In this document: in pieces, positions 26,642 through 35,542 of the stretch | Position numbering within the stretch: the stretch's first letter is position 1 | Layout of the letters: each line of letters begins with the position of its first letter | Assembly (NCBI RefSeq): GCF_036492425.1 | Contig: NZ_AP025292.1 | Span: 2,046,001 to 2,110,000, forward strand | Source of the DNA: Persicobacter psychrovividus | Lineage (GTDB): Bacteria > Bacteroidota > Bacteroidia > Cytophagales > Cyclobacteriaceae | Length of the DNA stretch: 64,000 nt | Direction: 5' to 3' | Notes under the pieces: model-generated | Told to the model about the DNA's origin: nothing | Seen by the model: only the letters and a program-made list of their open reading frames with translations | Database searches by the model: none | Position numbers and translations under genes: made by a program

Positions 26642-28468
26642 ATGTCCGAAAGCGCTACTTTTCAATTAGAAAATAACAACACCTTAATTTCAGACCAAGC
26701 CAGAAAAACCAAAATTTCGAATTTTATTGGTATCATTTTGGGGCTGATCATCTTCCCCTATACTTTTTACTTTAATCAATCCGTTGAATACGAATACCTC
26801 GCGGTGGCCTGCCTGTTAACCTCATTAACATTTCTGACCATTCCACTGATTAATCACCTAAAAAAAACCACCTTTGCCCGCTATCTATTAATCATTCTTT
26901 CCACTTTTTCCGTGGGAATGTTTTCGATTATCCTGGAGGCAAAATCACATATTTTCATCTTTTTCTTCCCCATTATTTTATTGCCCCTGCTGTTTTTTAC
27001 TTACAAGCAGCGCACGCACATCATCATATCGTATTTTATCATTTTCACTGGATTAGTTTGCGACATCTCCTATAAGATTTATCAGCAAGACCCTGCCATT
27101 GCCAATGAATTGATGCCATTAGTGCTCAGTAATATCATCTTTTGTTTTTTGCTGATTTGTGTCTACAGCTTCACCATACTGAAACAGAAACAGTATTTTC
27201 ATGAAAACCTGGAAAAGAAAAACCAGGAGCTACTTTCCCAAATTACCGTTCGGAGGCAAACGGAGGCCTCTTTAAGAGAAGCAAAAAGTGCCGCGGAGGC
27301 CATGTCGAAATCCAAAGAAAATTTTCTTTCCTCAATGAGCCATGAGCTCCGTACCCCTTTGAATGCCGTGATTGGAATCACCAATTTGCTCATTGATTCC
27401 GACCCTAAAAAGGAACAGGTGGAGAATTTAAACATCATGAAATTTTCGGCAGACAGCTTGCTTTCTTTGATCAATGACATCCTCGACTATAACAAGATAT
27501 CGGCAGGAAAATTAGACATTGAACATATCCCCTTCAACCTGGTGCAGCACCTGAAAAACATCAAAGAGGCCAATACTTTTAAAGCCACTGAAAGAAACAA
27601 TACCATAAAATTGATGGTCGATCCAGCGATTCCAAAAATCCTCAAAGGAGACCCAACAAGAGTTGCGCAGGTCATCAATAACCTATTGAGCAACGCGGTT
27701 AAATTCACAGAGGAAGGCCTGATTGAAATTCGGGTATTTATGAACGAATCCATCGGCGATAATCATATCACTTTTGAAGTTGAAGATCAGGGAGTGGGGA
27801 TTCATCCAGAGAATATCGATAAAATATTCATGGATTTTGAACAGGCGGAAAGCTCTACCACCCGAAAATTTGGCGGTACGGGGCTGGGTTTGAGTATTAC
27901 CAAAAAACTGCTGCGACTGATGAACTCCAATATCGAGGTGAGCAGTACTTTGGGGGCAGGTTCCACTTTCCGTTTTACCCTTGAGCTACTGCCAAGCAGC
28001 GAGGAGGAATACGAAACCCTGACCAAGCTTGATCAGGAGGAGGAAAATGTCTCTTATGCGCATAAAAAGATCCTTTTGGTCGAAGACAATCCATTTAATG
28101 TGAAGGTGGCTACGCAATTCCTGAAAAACTGGGCCCTGCCCTATGAGGTTGCTGAAAATGGGCAGATAGCGCTGGAAATGGCGCAAAAGAACAATTATGA
28201 TTTGATATTAATGGACCTTCAGATGCCCGAAATGAATGGTTATGAAGCAACCACAGAAATTCGGAAATTCAACACCAACACGCCTATTGTTGCCCTGACG
28301 GCCTCTGCAATTGCGGAAGTCAAAAGCCGTATTGAATCCGCAGGAATGAACGGCGCCATCACCAAACCTTTCGTCCCGAACGATCTTAAAAAATCCGTGA
28401 TGAAATATTTAACACTGGGTATAAAAAAAGGGACGAAAGATGCCGAAAAATTTCAGGAAGCCCGTTAA
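26642..28468 (+). CDS. Hybrid sensor histidine kinase with receiver domain
   Basis: The 608 residues form an N-terminal membrane sensor of about six helices (residues 28-182), a coiled-coil linker (185-225), and a HisKA domain with the H-box SMSHELRTPLN (H234). An HATPase domain follows with N, G1 and G2 boxes (NLLSNAVKF, DQGVGI, GGTGLGLSI). The C-terminal receiver has its phospho-acceptor at about D525 in ILMDLQMPEMNG. No Hpt or output-domain partner is adjacent, so the signal and target are unknown. The Nudix gene follows after 24 bases. Confidence 0.92.
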   Translation: MSESATFQLENNNTLISDQARKTKISNFIGIILGLIIFPYTFYFNQSVEYEYLAVACLLTSLTFLTIPLINHLKKTTFARYLLIILSTFSVGMFSIILEAKSHIFIFFFPIILLPLLFFTYKQRTHIIISYFIIFTGLVCDISYKIYQQDPAIANELMPLVLSNIIFCFLLICVYSFTILKQKQYFHENLEKKNQELLSQITVRRQTEASLREAKSAAEAMSKSKENFLSSMSHELRTPLNAVIGITNLLIDSDPKKEQVENLNIMKFSADSLLSLINDILDYNKISAGKLDIEHIPFNLVQHLKNIKEANTFKATERNNTIKLMVDPAIPKILKGDPTRVAQVINNLLSNAVKFTEEGLIEIRVFMNESIGDNHITFEVEDQGVGIHPENIDKIFMDFEQAESSTTRKFGGTGLGLSITKKLLRLMNSNIEVSSTLGAGSTFRFTLELLPSSEEEYETLTKLDQEEENVSYAHKKILLVEDNPFNVKVATQFLKNWALPYEVAENGQIALEMAQKNNYDLILMDLQMPEMNGYEATTEIRKFNTNTPIVALTASAIAEVKSRIESAGMNGAITKPFVPNDLKKSVMKYLTLGIKKGTKDAEKFQEAR

Positions 28469-28492
28469 ATTGGCTTTCTAAAGCGAGCATTC

Positions 28493-29041
28493 ATGTCAAC
28501 AACACACCCCAAAGATCAAATTTCCTATTGCCCAAAATGTGGCGGAAAAAAATTCCCCTATGCAGGAAAAAATTTCCATTGTCAGGATTGTGGTTTCACT
28601 TTTTACATCAATTCCTCTGCGGCAGTGGCGGCCATTATTCTGAATGAAAAAAATGAGCTGCTACTCACTCGTCGGAAATTTGAACCAATGGCGGGTTTAC
28701 TGGACTTGCCGGGAGGCTTTGTGGACCCAATGGAGTCTGCAGAAACCGCTGTTCGACGAGAAATTAAAGAAGAGCTGAACCTTGAAATTGACCAGTTGCA
28801 TTTTTTCTGCTCGGTACCGAATGAATACACATTCAATGGGCTGAGCTACTTCACAACAGACATCACCTTTCTTTGCAAAGTGGACTCCATGGAGCACATC
28901 CATGCAGAAGATGACATCTCCGAGGCCTTATTTATTGCCCCTGAAAATATTCGTTTAGAAGACATTGGAGCAACCTCAATGAAGGTCATCGTCCAAAAAT
29001 ACCTCGATGAGCACCAAAATGTCGCTCGAATCCTGCGATAA
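28493..29041 (+). CDS. Nudix hydrolase with N-terminal zinc ribbon
   Basis: The 182 residues begin with a four-cysteine zinc ribbon (C13, C16, C30, C33) followed by a Nudix domain. The Nudix box is GGFVDPMESAETAVRREI continuing to EEL (about 74-96). This resembles the NADH pyrophosphatase-like group (NudC relatives), but the SQPWPFPxS-type NudC signature is not visible, so only a nucleotide diphosphate-type substrate can be suggested. It probably shares a transcript with the hybrid kinase upstream. Confidence 0.88.
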   Translation: MSTTHPKDQISYCPKCGGKKFPYAGKNFHCQDCGFTFYINSSAAVAAIILNEKNELLLTRRKFEPMAGLLDLPGGFVDPMESAETAVRREIKEELNLEIDQLHFFCSVPNEYTFNGLSYFTTDITFLCKVDSMEHIHAEDDISEALFIAPENIRLEDIGATSMKVIVQKYLDEHQNVARILR

Positions 29042-29107
29042 CCATTTTAGCATTATTTTTAACAGCGTGCCTGCCAATTGCACGCCATCCTTTTTCATTC
29101 CTCCGCA

Positions 29108-29674
29108 ATGTATCAGCATATTCCTGTCAAAACATTTTACCTGGAGCACTCCGACTGCTCCACGACCCTCCCCGCATTACCTGCCGATTATCAATTCAGT
29201 GCCTGGTCGCCGACCGTTGACGAGTATTTAAAAATTTATCAAGCTGTTGGCGCACCCTTTGGCTGGACGGGCAGAATTCTGATGAAAACAACGGAATTGC
29301 GTGCACTTTTAGCCGCTGATCAACACGCTTTATACCTCTTGAAATATCAGGATCAAGTTGCAGGATTTGTAGAATATATCCTGCATCCGGATCAAGCGAT
29401 AGAAATTGTTTACTTTGGACTGACTCCCGAATTTACTGGTAAGGGACTCGGTAAAGTATTTCTCCAAACTTGCATTGTTCAGGCCTATCGCAAGCAGGCA
29501 AAAAAAGTTTGGTTGCATACCTGTGAATTTGACCACCCGAACGCCTTGCCTAATTATCAGAAAATGGGTTTTCGTTTGTTGAAAGAACAAATAGATCAGG
29601 AACCATATTTACCCTCATTTCTGAAGGAATTCAAACGTAAATTTCCAGAGATAACCTTCACCTACGAAAAATAA
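29108..29674 (+). CDS. GNAT family N-acetyltransferase
   Basis: The 188 residues fit the GNAT fold. The acetyl-CoA-binding segment is LTPEFTGKGLGKVFLQ near residue 110, and HTCEFDHPNALPNYQKMGF near 140 is the conserved C-terminal motif. The acceptor molecule is unknown. ATG 29108 is preferred over the TTG at 29078. It is the last gene of a possible kinase, Nudix, GNAT cluster. Confidence 0.83.
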   Translation: MYQHIPVKTFYLEHSDCSTTLPALPADYQFSAWSPTVDEYLKIYQAVGAPFGWTGRILMKTTELRALLAADQHALYLLKYQDQVAGFVEYILHPDQAIEIVYFGLTPEFTGKGLGKVFLQTCIVQAYRKQAKKVWLHTCEFDHPNALPNYQKMGFRLLKEQIDQEPYLPSFLKEFKRKFPEITFTYEK

Positions 29675-29851
29675 AACCGCGGAACCACCACATGGGAAAC
29701 GGCTAACTTTTGCTTTTGAATATTGATGGCCTTAGTCAAGTAAGGTGTAAAAAAAAGCGAATAGTACGTCGCCAAAGATTATATTTTGGTCAAGAATCAA
29801 ACCACTTGTTTTCGATCTGAGTTTAAATAATTACACCCACCGAAAACAATC

Positions 29852-30133
29852 ATGAATCACCTCCTTAAGAGAACCTTCGCTGCCGTTTCTATCCTATTAT
29901 GTATCATTTCCCTGGTACAACCACTTTCGCTCTCGTTTGCAGAAAGCCCCGGTTTAAAACCAGTGGATACCCTTGCATTCTTCCATAAGAAGGTCATTAT
30001 TATTGACAGATATGACCACATGGTTTTCGATGGGCAAATCAAAGAGATGAATACAATTATTTTGTCTCTATATGAACATTCCGATTATCTCACCACTATT
30101 GACGGCGTAGATTATCATCATTTTACGAACTAA
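29852..30133 (+). CDS. Small exported protein, unknown
   Basis: The 93 residues start with a signal peptide of about 31 residues (ends near LSFAE). A 60-residue domain with KKVIIIDRYDHMVFDG and a His-rich end (DYHHF) follows. It is not a recognised family. The strong terminator overlapping the stop codon supports it as a real gene. Bases 29675-29851 show nothing else. Confidence 0.55.
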   Translation: MNHLLKRTFAAVSILLCIISLVQPLSLSFAESPGLKPVDTLAFFHKKVIIIDRYDHMVFDGQIKEMNTIILSLYEHSDYLTTIDGVDYHHFTN

Positions 30134-30170
30134 AAAAAAGCCTGCTTCTCTTCAAAGCAGGCTTTTTTTT
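30132..30170. terminator. Bidirectional terminator
   Basis: The perfect stem AAAAAAAAGCCTGCTT/AAGCAGGCTTTTTTTT ends both the small exported protein gene and the DUF4249 gene. It overlaps the last bases of the former. Confidence 0.93.
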
Positions 30171-30177
30171 AAGATTT

Positions 30178-30984
30178 TTACTGATTGATATCCGGCTGAT
30201 AAACAATATAGGAGGAGTCGGTACTGGAGACCGAAAAGTTTCCGAGCCCATTGTTGTCCCAATTATTCTCAGGATTGTATGGCACACCAGAACCAGGGTT
30301 TTGATTTCTGATTTCGCTTAAAGAATTAAAGAAACCATGCGTCCCCTCGTCAATCGACATTAACTTAATTTTTATGGTATCACCTGGAATCAAATCCAAA
30401 TCACGAACCCGAAATTCCGTCTGTTTCCCATCATAAAATTTATCGTTAGACAAACGAATACTGTTGTAATCTCCTCCATTCACGGTAACTTTCACCCGAT
30501 AGAAATTATCAACATCTTTGGGATCAGTATAATGAATTGCGACCTCCTTCATTGGCTCCTCCCCTGGGAAGGTAAATTCCTCATCCTCGATCGTCAGGCT
30601 GTCAATTTTCACCTTGAAGGGAATAGTGGCCGTGGCATTAAATACCTGCCCCATATGCTTGACCCTAACCCGATAAGTTTCTCCTTCTTTCCCATGAAGG
30701 TTCGTTCCACCATACCGTCCTTCGTTGTAATCCAACAGGTTTTCGCTGTTTCCTTCCTCATCTGTCAGGGTAATTTCAGCCCCAATGACTTTCTCAATAT
30801 CAGGATTATTAAAAGCACCACTTTTCGACAGGGTAAAATAGGCCGTATCGCCGGCATTTAGATTACCTTCCAATACATAGCGCTGATCTCCCACCCTTAA
30901 TGGCAAATCGATTTTTTTATCGCAAGAGGTGAGTGCAAAAACAACGACCAACAGCCCACATAAATATTGAATGACCTTTCCCAT
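30178..30984 (-). CDS. DUF4249 family lipoprotein
   Basis: This 268-residue lipoprotein has the lipobox ALTSC (C21) after a short signal sequence. The DUF4249 fold shows as beta-rich Ig-like segments (YVLEGNLNAGDTAYFTLSKS, GAEITLTDEEG). Such proteins are regularly paired with TonB-dependent receptors in Bacteroidota and are presumed to sit on the outer membrane as receptor partners. Its ATG overlaps the receptor stop by one base (TAATG), so translational coupling is likely. Confidence 0.85.
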   Translation of the reverse strand: MGKVIQYLCGLLVVVFALTSCDKKIDLPLRVGDQRYVLEGNLNAGDTAYFTLSKSGAFNNPDIEKVIGAEITLTDEEGNSENLLDYNEGRYGGTNLHGKEGETYRVRVKHMGQVFNATATIPFKVKIDSLTIEDEEFTFPGEEPMKEVAIHYTDPKDVDNFYRVKVTVNGGDYNSIRLSNDKFYDGKQTEFRVRDLDLIPGDTIKIKLMSIDEGTHGFFNSLSEIRNQNPGSGVPYNPENNWDNNGLGNFSVSSTDSSYIVYQPDINQ

Positions 30985-33317
30985 TAGAATTTAAAATTAT
31001 AAGTAACCGCTGGAACCAAAGAAAAGAGAGAGGTTTGAATCACATCAGAAACCTCAGGGTTTTGTTCATTGTCTTCAAAGCGAATAAAATAGGCATTATA
31101 TCGTGCATAGAGATTGTATACAGAAAAATTCCAGGAGCTTTCAAAATGCTCATGTTTTTTGCCGTGGAAGGTGGCCCCAAAATCCATTCGGTGATAAGAA
31201 GGCATTCGGTACCCATTTCTTTCTGTATAAAGTGGCACCTGTTTGTCTTCAATCACATAAGATCCCGAAGGGAAAGTTACAGCATCGCCAGTATTGTAAA
31301 CCCAGGTTGCGGATAAATCCCAGCGGTCATTGAGTTTATACATCCCGACAATAGAGATGTCATGACGGCGGTCCTGTCTTGCAGAAAAAGGCTTTCCATC
31401 GTTGATCTCCTTAAACTCTCGTCGGGTTGTTGAAAGCGTATAGCCAATCCAGCCATTGAATCTGCCATATTTCTTTTTCAGGAAAAGTTCCATCCCATAG
31501 GCATATCCTTTTCCGAATACCAATTGCGATTCCAGGAAAGGGTTCAGTAAAATTTCCGCCCCGTTTTTGTAATCAATCTGATTGTAAAGTTTCTTATAGT
31601 AAACCTCCACAGAGCTTTCGTATTTGTTCTCTTCAAAATTCCTGAAATATCCCAAAGCCACCTGATCCGCATACTCTGGTTTAATAATTGGTGTCGTAGG
31701 TACCCATACATCAGTAGGAGAACCCGCAGTGGAATTGCTCAACAAATGAAGATACTGATAGGTTCGGGCGTAAGAAGCCTTCACCGAACTTTGTTCGTCA
31801 ATCACAAAATTGGCATTAAAACGAGGCTCGATACCTACCTGGGTGTTGTAAAGTTCGCCATTTCCGTAAGTTACGGAATCTGTTGGCGTTTCACCGCCGG
31901 GTGCAAACTGGTATTCTGTCATTCCTCCAATATTGGAGAAAGTGGAAACACGCAAGCCATAATTAAGCTGTAGGCGGGCACCGAGTTTTTGTTCGAAAGT
32001 GACATAGGTACCCGTTTCTAAGGCTTCACGGCCAGGAACTGTAATCGGATTAAAACTGAAGTTACCCTCTTTCGGTGCTAACTTTCCAGGCTGGAAGGTA
32101 TGGTGAATGATATTGAAACCAAACTTCAGCAGGTTATTGTTCGCAAATGAATAATCGAAATCCTGCTTAAAATTCCAGTCTTGAATTCCTGAAGTAATGG
32201 TAAACGGTGTACTTCCAGAATTAACCCCAATCTGATAATCGTAATTAGAGAAAATCAGGGATGAGTTGGAGAAGAATCGATCCGAGAAAAGATGATTCCA
32301 GCGCAGGGTTCCCGTTCCGTTCCCCCATTGCAAGCCAAAGAGGTCTCCATTACCAAAAACATCACGGCCAAAATAGCCCGAAAGAAATACTCGGTCGTTA
32401 TCTCCGAGTCGGTAATTGGCTTTGGCGTTTAAATCATAGAAATATAGCTTGGACTGATTTATCCCCTCGTTGCTGCTCAGCTTTAAGAACAAATCTGCAT
32501 AAGTACGACGACCTGAAACAATAAATGATCCTTTCCCTTTTTTAATCGGCCCTTCCAGGGTCAGTCGGGAGGAAATCAAGCCAATGCCTCCTTCACCGCC
32601 AAATTCACGGTCGTTTCCATTATCCATTTTCACATCCAGTACCGAAGACAAACGTCCACCATACTGCGCAGGGATGCCCGACTTATAGAGTTTCAGGCTC
32701 TTGACAGCGTCAGAGTTAAATACAGAGAAAAAACCCAGCAAGTGCGAAGCATTATAAACGGGAGCTTCATCGAGAATAATCAAGTTTTGATCTGCGCTAC
32801 CTCCACGAACATAAAAACCAGAATTCCCCTCACCAGTAGAGGATACCCCCGGCATTAGCTGAATCGTTTTGAGAATATCCTTTTCACCAAACAATACGGG
32901 AACCGTAGAAATTGATTTTGGGGACAGTGCCACCACACTCATTTCATTTTTCACCACATTGGCATTGGCTGCTTCTCCTTCAATCACCACTTCCTCGAGT
33001 GTCTTGGTGGAAGGCTGTAGCTCAGCTGTAAATTTGATGTTCTTGTTTAGGCTGACTTTCTTGGTCAGGGTGGTGTACCCCAGAAACTGATAATTCAGTT
33101 CATATTCCCCTTCGGGGAGGGTAAGGGTATAAAAGCCATAGGCGTTTGTAGTAACACCAGTGGTCGTCCCTTTGACCACCACATTGGCAAAAGGCAACTC
33201 CTCGCCAGTTTTACCATCTTTCAGATAACCACTGACAGAAAAATTTTGTGCGAAGGCCGCCTGCCCCAATGCCAGAAACAGCACCAACAGCAAGGTTTTA
33301 ATAGGATTCATTTTCAT
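30984..33317 (-). CDS. TonB-dependent receptor with carboxypeptidase-like regulatory domain
   Basis: This 777-residue outer-membrane receptor has a signal peptide ending near AAFAQ (residue 24). A CarboxypepD-like beta-sandwich covers about 28-110, then a plug domain (EVVIEGEAANANVVK ... PGVSSTGEGNSGFYVRGG) and a 22-strand barrel ending VPAVTYNFKF. It imports an unidentified ligand using TonB energy. The short size and DUF4249 partner separate it from SusC-type systems. A -7 box TATATTTG is at 33350-33357 on the minus strand. Confidence 0.9.
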   Translation of the reverse strand: MKMNPIKTLLLVLFLALGQAAFAQNFSVSGYLKDGKTGEELPFANVVVKGTTTGVTTNAYGFYTLTLPEGEYELNYQFLGYTTLTKKVSLNKNIKFTAELQPSTKTLEEVVIEGEAANANVVKNEMSVVALSPKSISTVPVLFGEKDILKTIQLMPGVSSTGEGNSGFYVRGGSADQNLIILDEAPVYNASHLLGFFSVFNSDAVKSLKLYKSGIPAQYGGRLSSVLDVKMDNGNDREFGGEGGIGLISSRLTLEGPIKKGKGSFIVSGRRTYADLFLKLSSNEGINQSKLYFYDLNAKANYRLGDNDRVFLSGYFGRDVFGNGDLFGLQWGNGTGTLRWNHLFSDRFFSNSSLIFSNYDYQIGVNSGSTPFTITSGIQDWNFKQDFDYSFANNNLLKFGFNIIHHTFQPGKLAPKEGNFSFNPITVPGREALETGTYVTFEQKLGARLQLNYGLRVSTFSNIGGMTEYQFAPGGETPTDSVTYGNGELYNTQVGIEPRFNANFVIDEQSSVKASYARTYQYLHLLSNSTAGSPTDVWVPTTPIIKPEYADQVALGYFRNFEENKYESSVEVYYKKLYNQIDYKNGAEILLNPFLESQLVFGKGYAYGMELFLKKKYGRFNGWIGYTLSTTRREFKEINDGKPFSARQDRRHDISIVGMYKLNDRWDLSATWVYNTGDAVTFPSGSYVIEDKQVPLYTERNGYRMPSYHRMDFGATFHGKKHEHFESSWNFSVYNLYARYNAYFIRFEDNEQNPEVSDVIQTSLFSLVPAVTYNFKF

Positions 33318-33349
33318 AAATTAGGTCAAGATATTTATATATCAAGCTG

Positions 33350-33357
33350 CAAATATA
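33350..33357 (-). promoter_or_regulatory. Possible -7 box of the TonB receptor gene
   Basis: TATATTTG on the minus strand lies about 33 bases before ATG 33317. No -33 box is visible at normal spacing. Confidence 0.4.
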
Positions 33358-33444
33358 CATATTCAAAAAAGTAAAAATATTGTTTCAGCTAATTTTTACA
33401 TCAACGGTAATTGGGGAGAAAAAAGCATACCAAATATGGTATAA

Positions 33445-33604
33445 GAGCGTGTTTAAAAACTTACCATCCTATGGCAACTTCAGATTATTGGAATGGATTC
33501 GAAACTATTTACCAATAATAAGGCTGCTATTCTCTCAAAATAATCCTTCCCCCCTTCTGTAATACGTCAAATTCTTGTTCCGAATTTTAATTTTAAACAC
33601 GCCC
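33445..33604. repeat. 160-bp inverted-repeat element (MITE-like or IS remnant)
   Basis: The ends GAGCGTGTTTAAAA (33445-33458) and TTTTAAACACGCCC (33591-33604) form a 14-bp terminal inverted repeat with one mismatch around a 132-bp AT-rich core. No transposase is encoded, and no clear target-site duplication is seen (flanks TAA and CAG). This fits a degraded insertion sequence or a non-autonomous element. A small ORF across it looks accidental. Confidence 0.5.
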
Positions 33605-33623
33605 CAGGAAACCGCACAAACAA

Positions 33624-33653
33624 AAAAGGCAGACCATCACTGATCTGCCTTTT
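33624..33653 (-). terminator. Terminator of the susC-susD operon
   Basis: The perfect 10-bp stem AAAAGGCAGA/TCTGCCTTTT has a T-run on the minus strand. It lies just after the last lipoprotein gene. Confidence 0.9.
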
Positions 33654-33679
33654 TGAAATGTAAATTTTATACTGCCCCG

Positions 33680-34114
33680 CTATGGTGCTTCAGGTACAGG
33701 TGGAGCAACCACCGTAATGTCAAAGTTTTTGGATGAAGGCGTCGCGCTTTCGGTAAAAACGAGCACTACATTATCATTTTCTGCATTCAGGCCATAATCC
33801 GCCAAAGTCCCAGAAAAGGTTCCTTTTCCATCTGAAATAGCGATGGACTCCACTGGCCCGCCACTTTCTGAAGTCGTTACCTGCAAGGAGGTAACCTGAG
33901 CAGCCTGGGGGCCCGAGACCTCCACATTCACCGTAAAATCCGTTTGGGTGGTATCGACCGTCTGCCCGAAAGGCTCAAAGCCGCCGCCGTCAGGAAAACT
34001 GATGACCACCTCTGGCTTGCGGAGATCGGTGGTTCCTTCAAAGTAGTCTTCTTCATCGCAGGCGGCAAAAGCCACTACAAAGAAAGACAACATCAATAAT
34101 TTTATATATCTCAT
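33680..34114 (-). CDS. Small lipoprotein of the Sus-like operon
   Basis: This 144-residue lipoprotein has the lipobox AFAAC (C19) followed by an acidic linker. One Ig-like beta-sandwich covers about 50-138, and the tail is proline-rich. It is the third gene of the susC-susD unit, 21 bases after susD, where small surface lipoproteins that help ligand binding are common. No specific family was recognised. Confidence 0.7.
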   Translation of the reverse strand: MRYIKLLMLSFFVVAFAACDEEDYFEGTTDLRKPEVVISFPDGGGFEPFGQTVDTTQTDFTVNVEVSGPQAAQVTSLQVTTSESGGPVESIAISDGKGTFSGTLADYGLNAENDNVVLVFTESATPSSKNFDITVVAPPVPEAP

Positions 34115-34135
34115 GTGTAAATTCAGTTTTAGTGA

Positions 34136-35512
34136 TTACTCCCAGCTTAATTTCGGTGCCAACGGTGCGCCATCTGGATTATTGGCATTGTAGACATCTT
34201 CATTGAACAGCCGCTCATTGATCGGATATGGCCAACGTTCTGGAATTTTGCCTTCCGATTGTTCAACACTCGCCCCTTGTGCTGGCTGCAGTGCAGGAAA
34301 TCCTGTTCTTCTTAAATCGTTGAACGATTCCAGCTGATAGAAAAGAGCAATGTATTTCTGCGTGATCAGGCTTTCGAGATCGGTAATGCCGGCTACCTGC
34401 GCATCCACAAATGCGGCATCGGCAGCAGCACCTGTTACTTGCATCACAGAGGCGGTAATGGCTTCTTTGAGTGCGTCCGTTGGGTCTCCCCCTTGTCGTT
34501 GTATGATTTCTGCCTCAATAAACTTGGTTTCAGCATAGGAAATGATGTTCACTACGGCATCACGACTGTTATAATATGGGCCTGTCAAAGAGGCCGACTC
34601 GTTATCATCGCCAGCAGCAACTCCTACATAATTTGGACTTCCATCAGCAAGGGTATCGAACTGGGCTGCGAAAAATGGCAATCGCGGGTCGTTGATCGAC
34701 TTCATAAGGTCTACAAAGAATTTTCCCATTCGGATATCTCCCCGCTGCTCTTCAAATTGCTGCAAAGGGTGTGAAGTGGTTGGCGAATCACTAAAATCAT
34801 CGAAAACCAGGTCATCCGCAGGAGTATCAAAACTTTGCTGTACAGCAGCCAGTGCTTCATCCAGCTGCCCACGGTGCAAATAATAGCGGGCATCCAGCGC
34901 ATAGCTTGCTTTCGTCCAGGCATCGACGTCGCCACCGTAGTAGAAATCGCCCGTTACAGGAATCTCTGTAGGTTGCGCCAAAGCGGTACGGGCCTCAGCA
35001 AGCAACTGGTGTATCGACATATAAATCGAATCCCGGGAATCGTAAGCAGGGTTAAGGTTATCGCTGCCAAGCCCTGCCTGCGAAAAAGGTACATTGCCCC
35101 AAAGGTCGGAGGCAACACCGATCATATCTGCCTGCAGGATTTTTGTGATGGCCGAATAATGGTTGGCCCCATTCACAGCAGATTTATCAATGATCACTTT
35201 CATATCACGGAAAGTTCCCCGATACATTTGGTTCCATGCCGAGTTCACATCAGAATTGGTGAAATTATACCTGCCAATAACGAGGTGCTGACGGCTCACT
35301 CCTGCAAGGTGTTGGGTAAACAGCCCATTATAGCGGGCAATGTCCCCGCCGTACATATAAGCCTGCCGCACCTGAACGGTCGGCAGTAAGGTTTGCACCG
35401 CCGCATCGTTGGGGTTGGCGGGATCCACATTTAGATCGCCAAAATCACAGGACCATAAGCCTGCAAGACAGAGCAGCATGATCAGGGATTTATTTATTTT
35501 CAGTAAATTCAT
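34136..35512 (-). CDS. SusD/RagB family nutrient-binding outer-membrane lipoprotein
   Basis: This 458-residue lipoprotein has the lipobox LWSC (C22). The SusD-like fold of TPR-type helices is seen in LNVDPANPNDA near residue 28, FTQHLAGVSRQH near 75 and DLWGNVPFSQAG near 140. It matches the SusD-like_2 branch, whose members often bind substrates other than starch. It caps the SusC transporter encoded just upstream (30-base gap). The ligand cannot be predicted because no glycosidase or peptidase gene is in the operon. Confidence 0.93.
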   Translation of the reverse strand: MNLLKINKSLIMLLCLAGLWSCDFGDLNVDPANPNDAAVQTLLPTVQVRQAYMYGGDIARYNGLFTQHLAGVSRQHLVIGRYNFTNSDVNSAWNQMYRGTFRDMKVIIDKSAVNGANHYSAITKILQADMIGVASDLWGNVPFSQAGLGSDNLNPAYDSRDSIYMSIHQLLAEARTALAQPTEIPVTGDFYYGGDVDAWTKASYALDARYYLHRGQLDEALAAVQQSFDTPADDLVFDDFSDSPTTSHPLQQFEEQRGDIRMGKFFVDLMKSINDPRLPFFAAQFDTLADGSPNYVGVAAGDDNESASLTGPYYNSRDAVVNIISYAETKFIEAEIIQRQGGDPTDALKEAITASVMQVTGAAADAAFVDAQVAGITDLESLITQKYIALFYQLESFNDLRRTGFPALQPAQGASVEQSEGKIPERWPYPINERLFNEDVYNANNPDGAPLAPKLSWE

Positions 35513-35542
35513 TTCTTTGGTTTTTAGTTTGGATGATATGGA

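Noticed and set aside
33380-33562. 60-codon plus-strand ORF in the inverted-repeat element
   Set aside because: It starts outside the element, has no protein-like pattern and no start signal.
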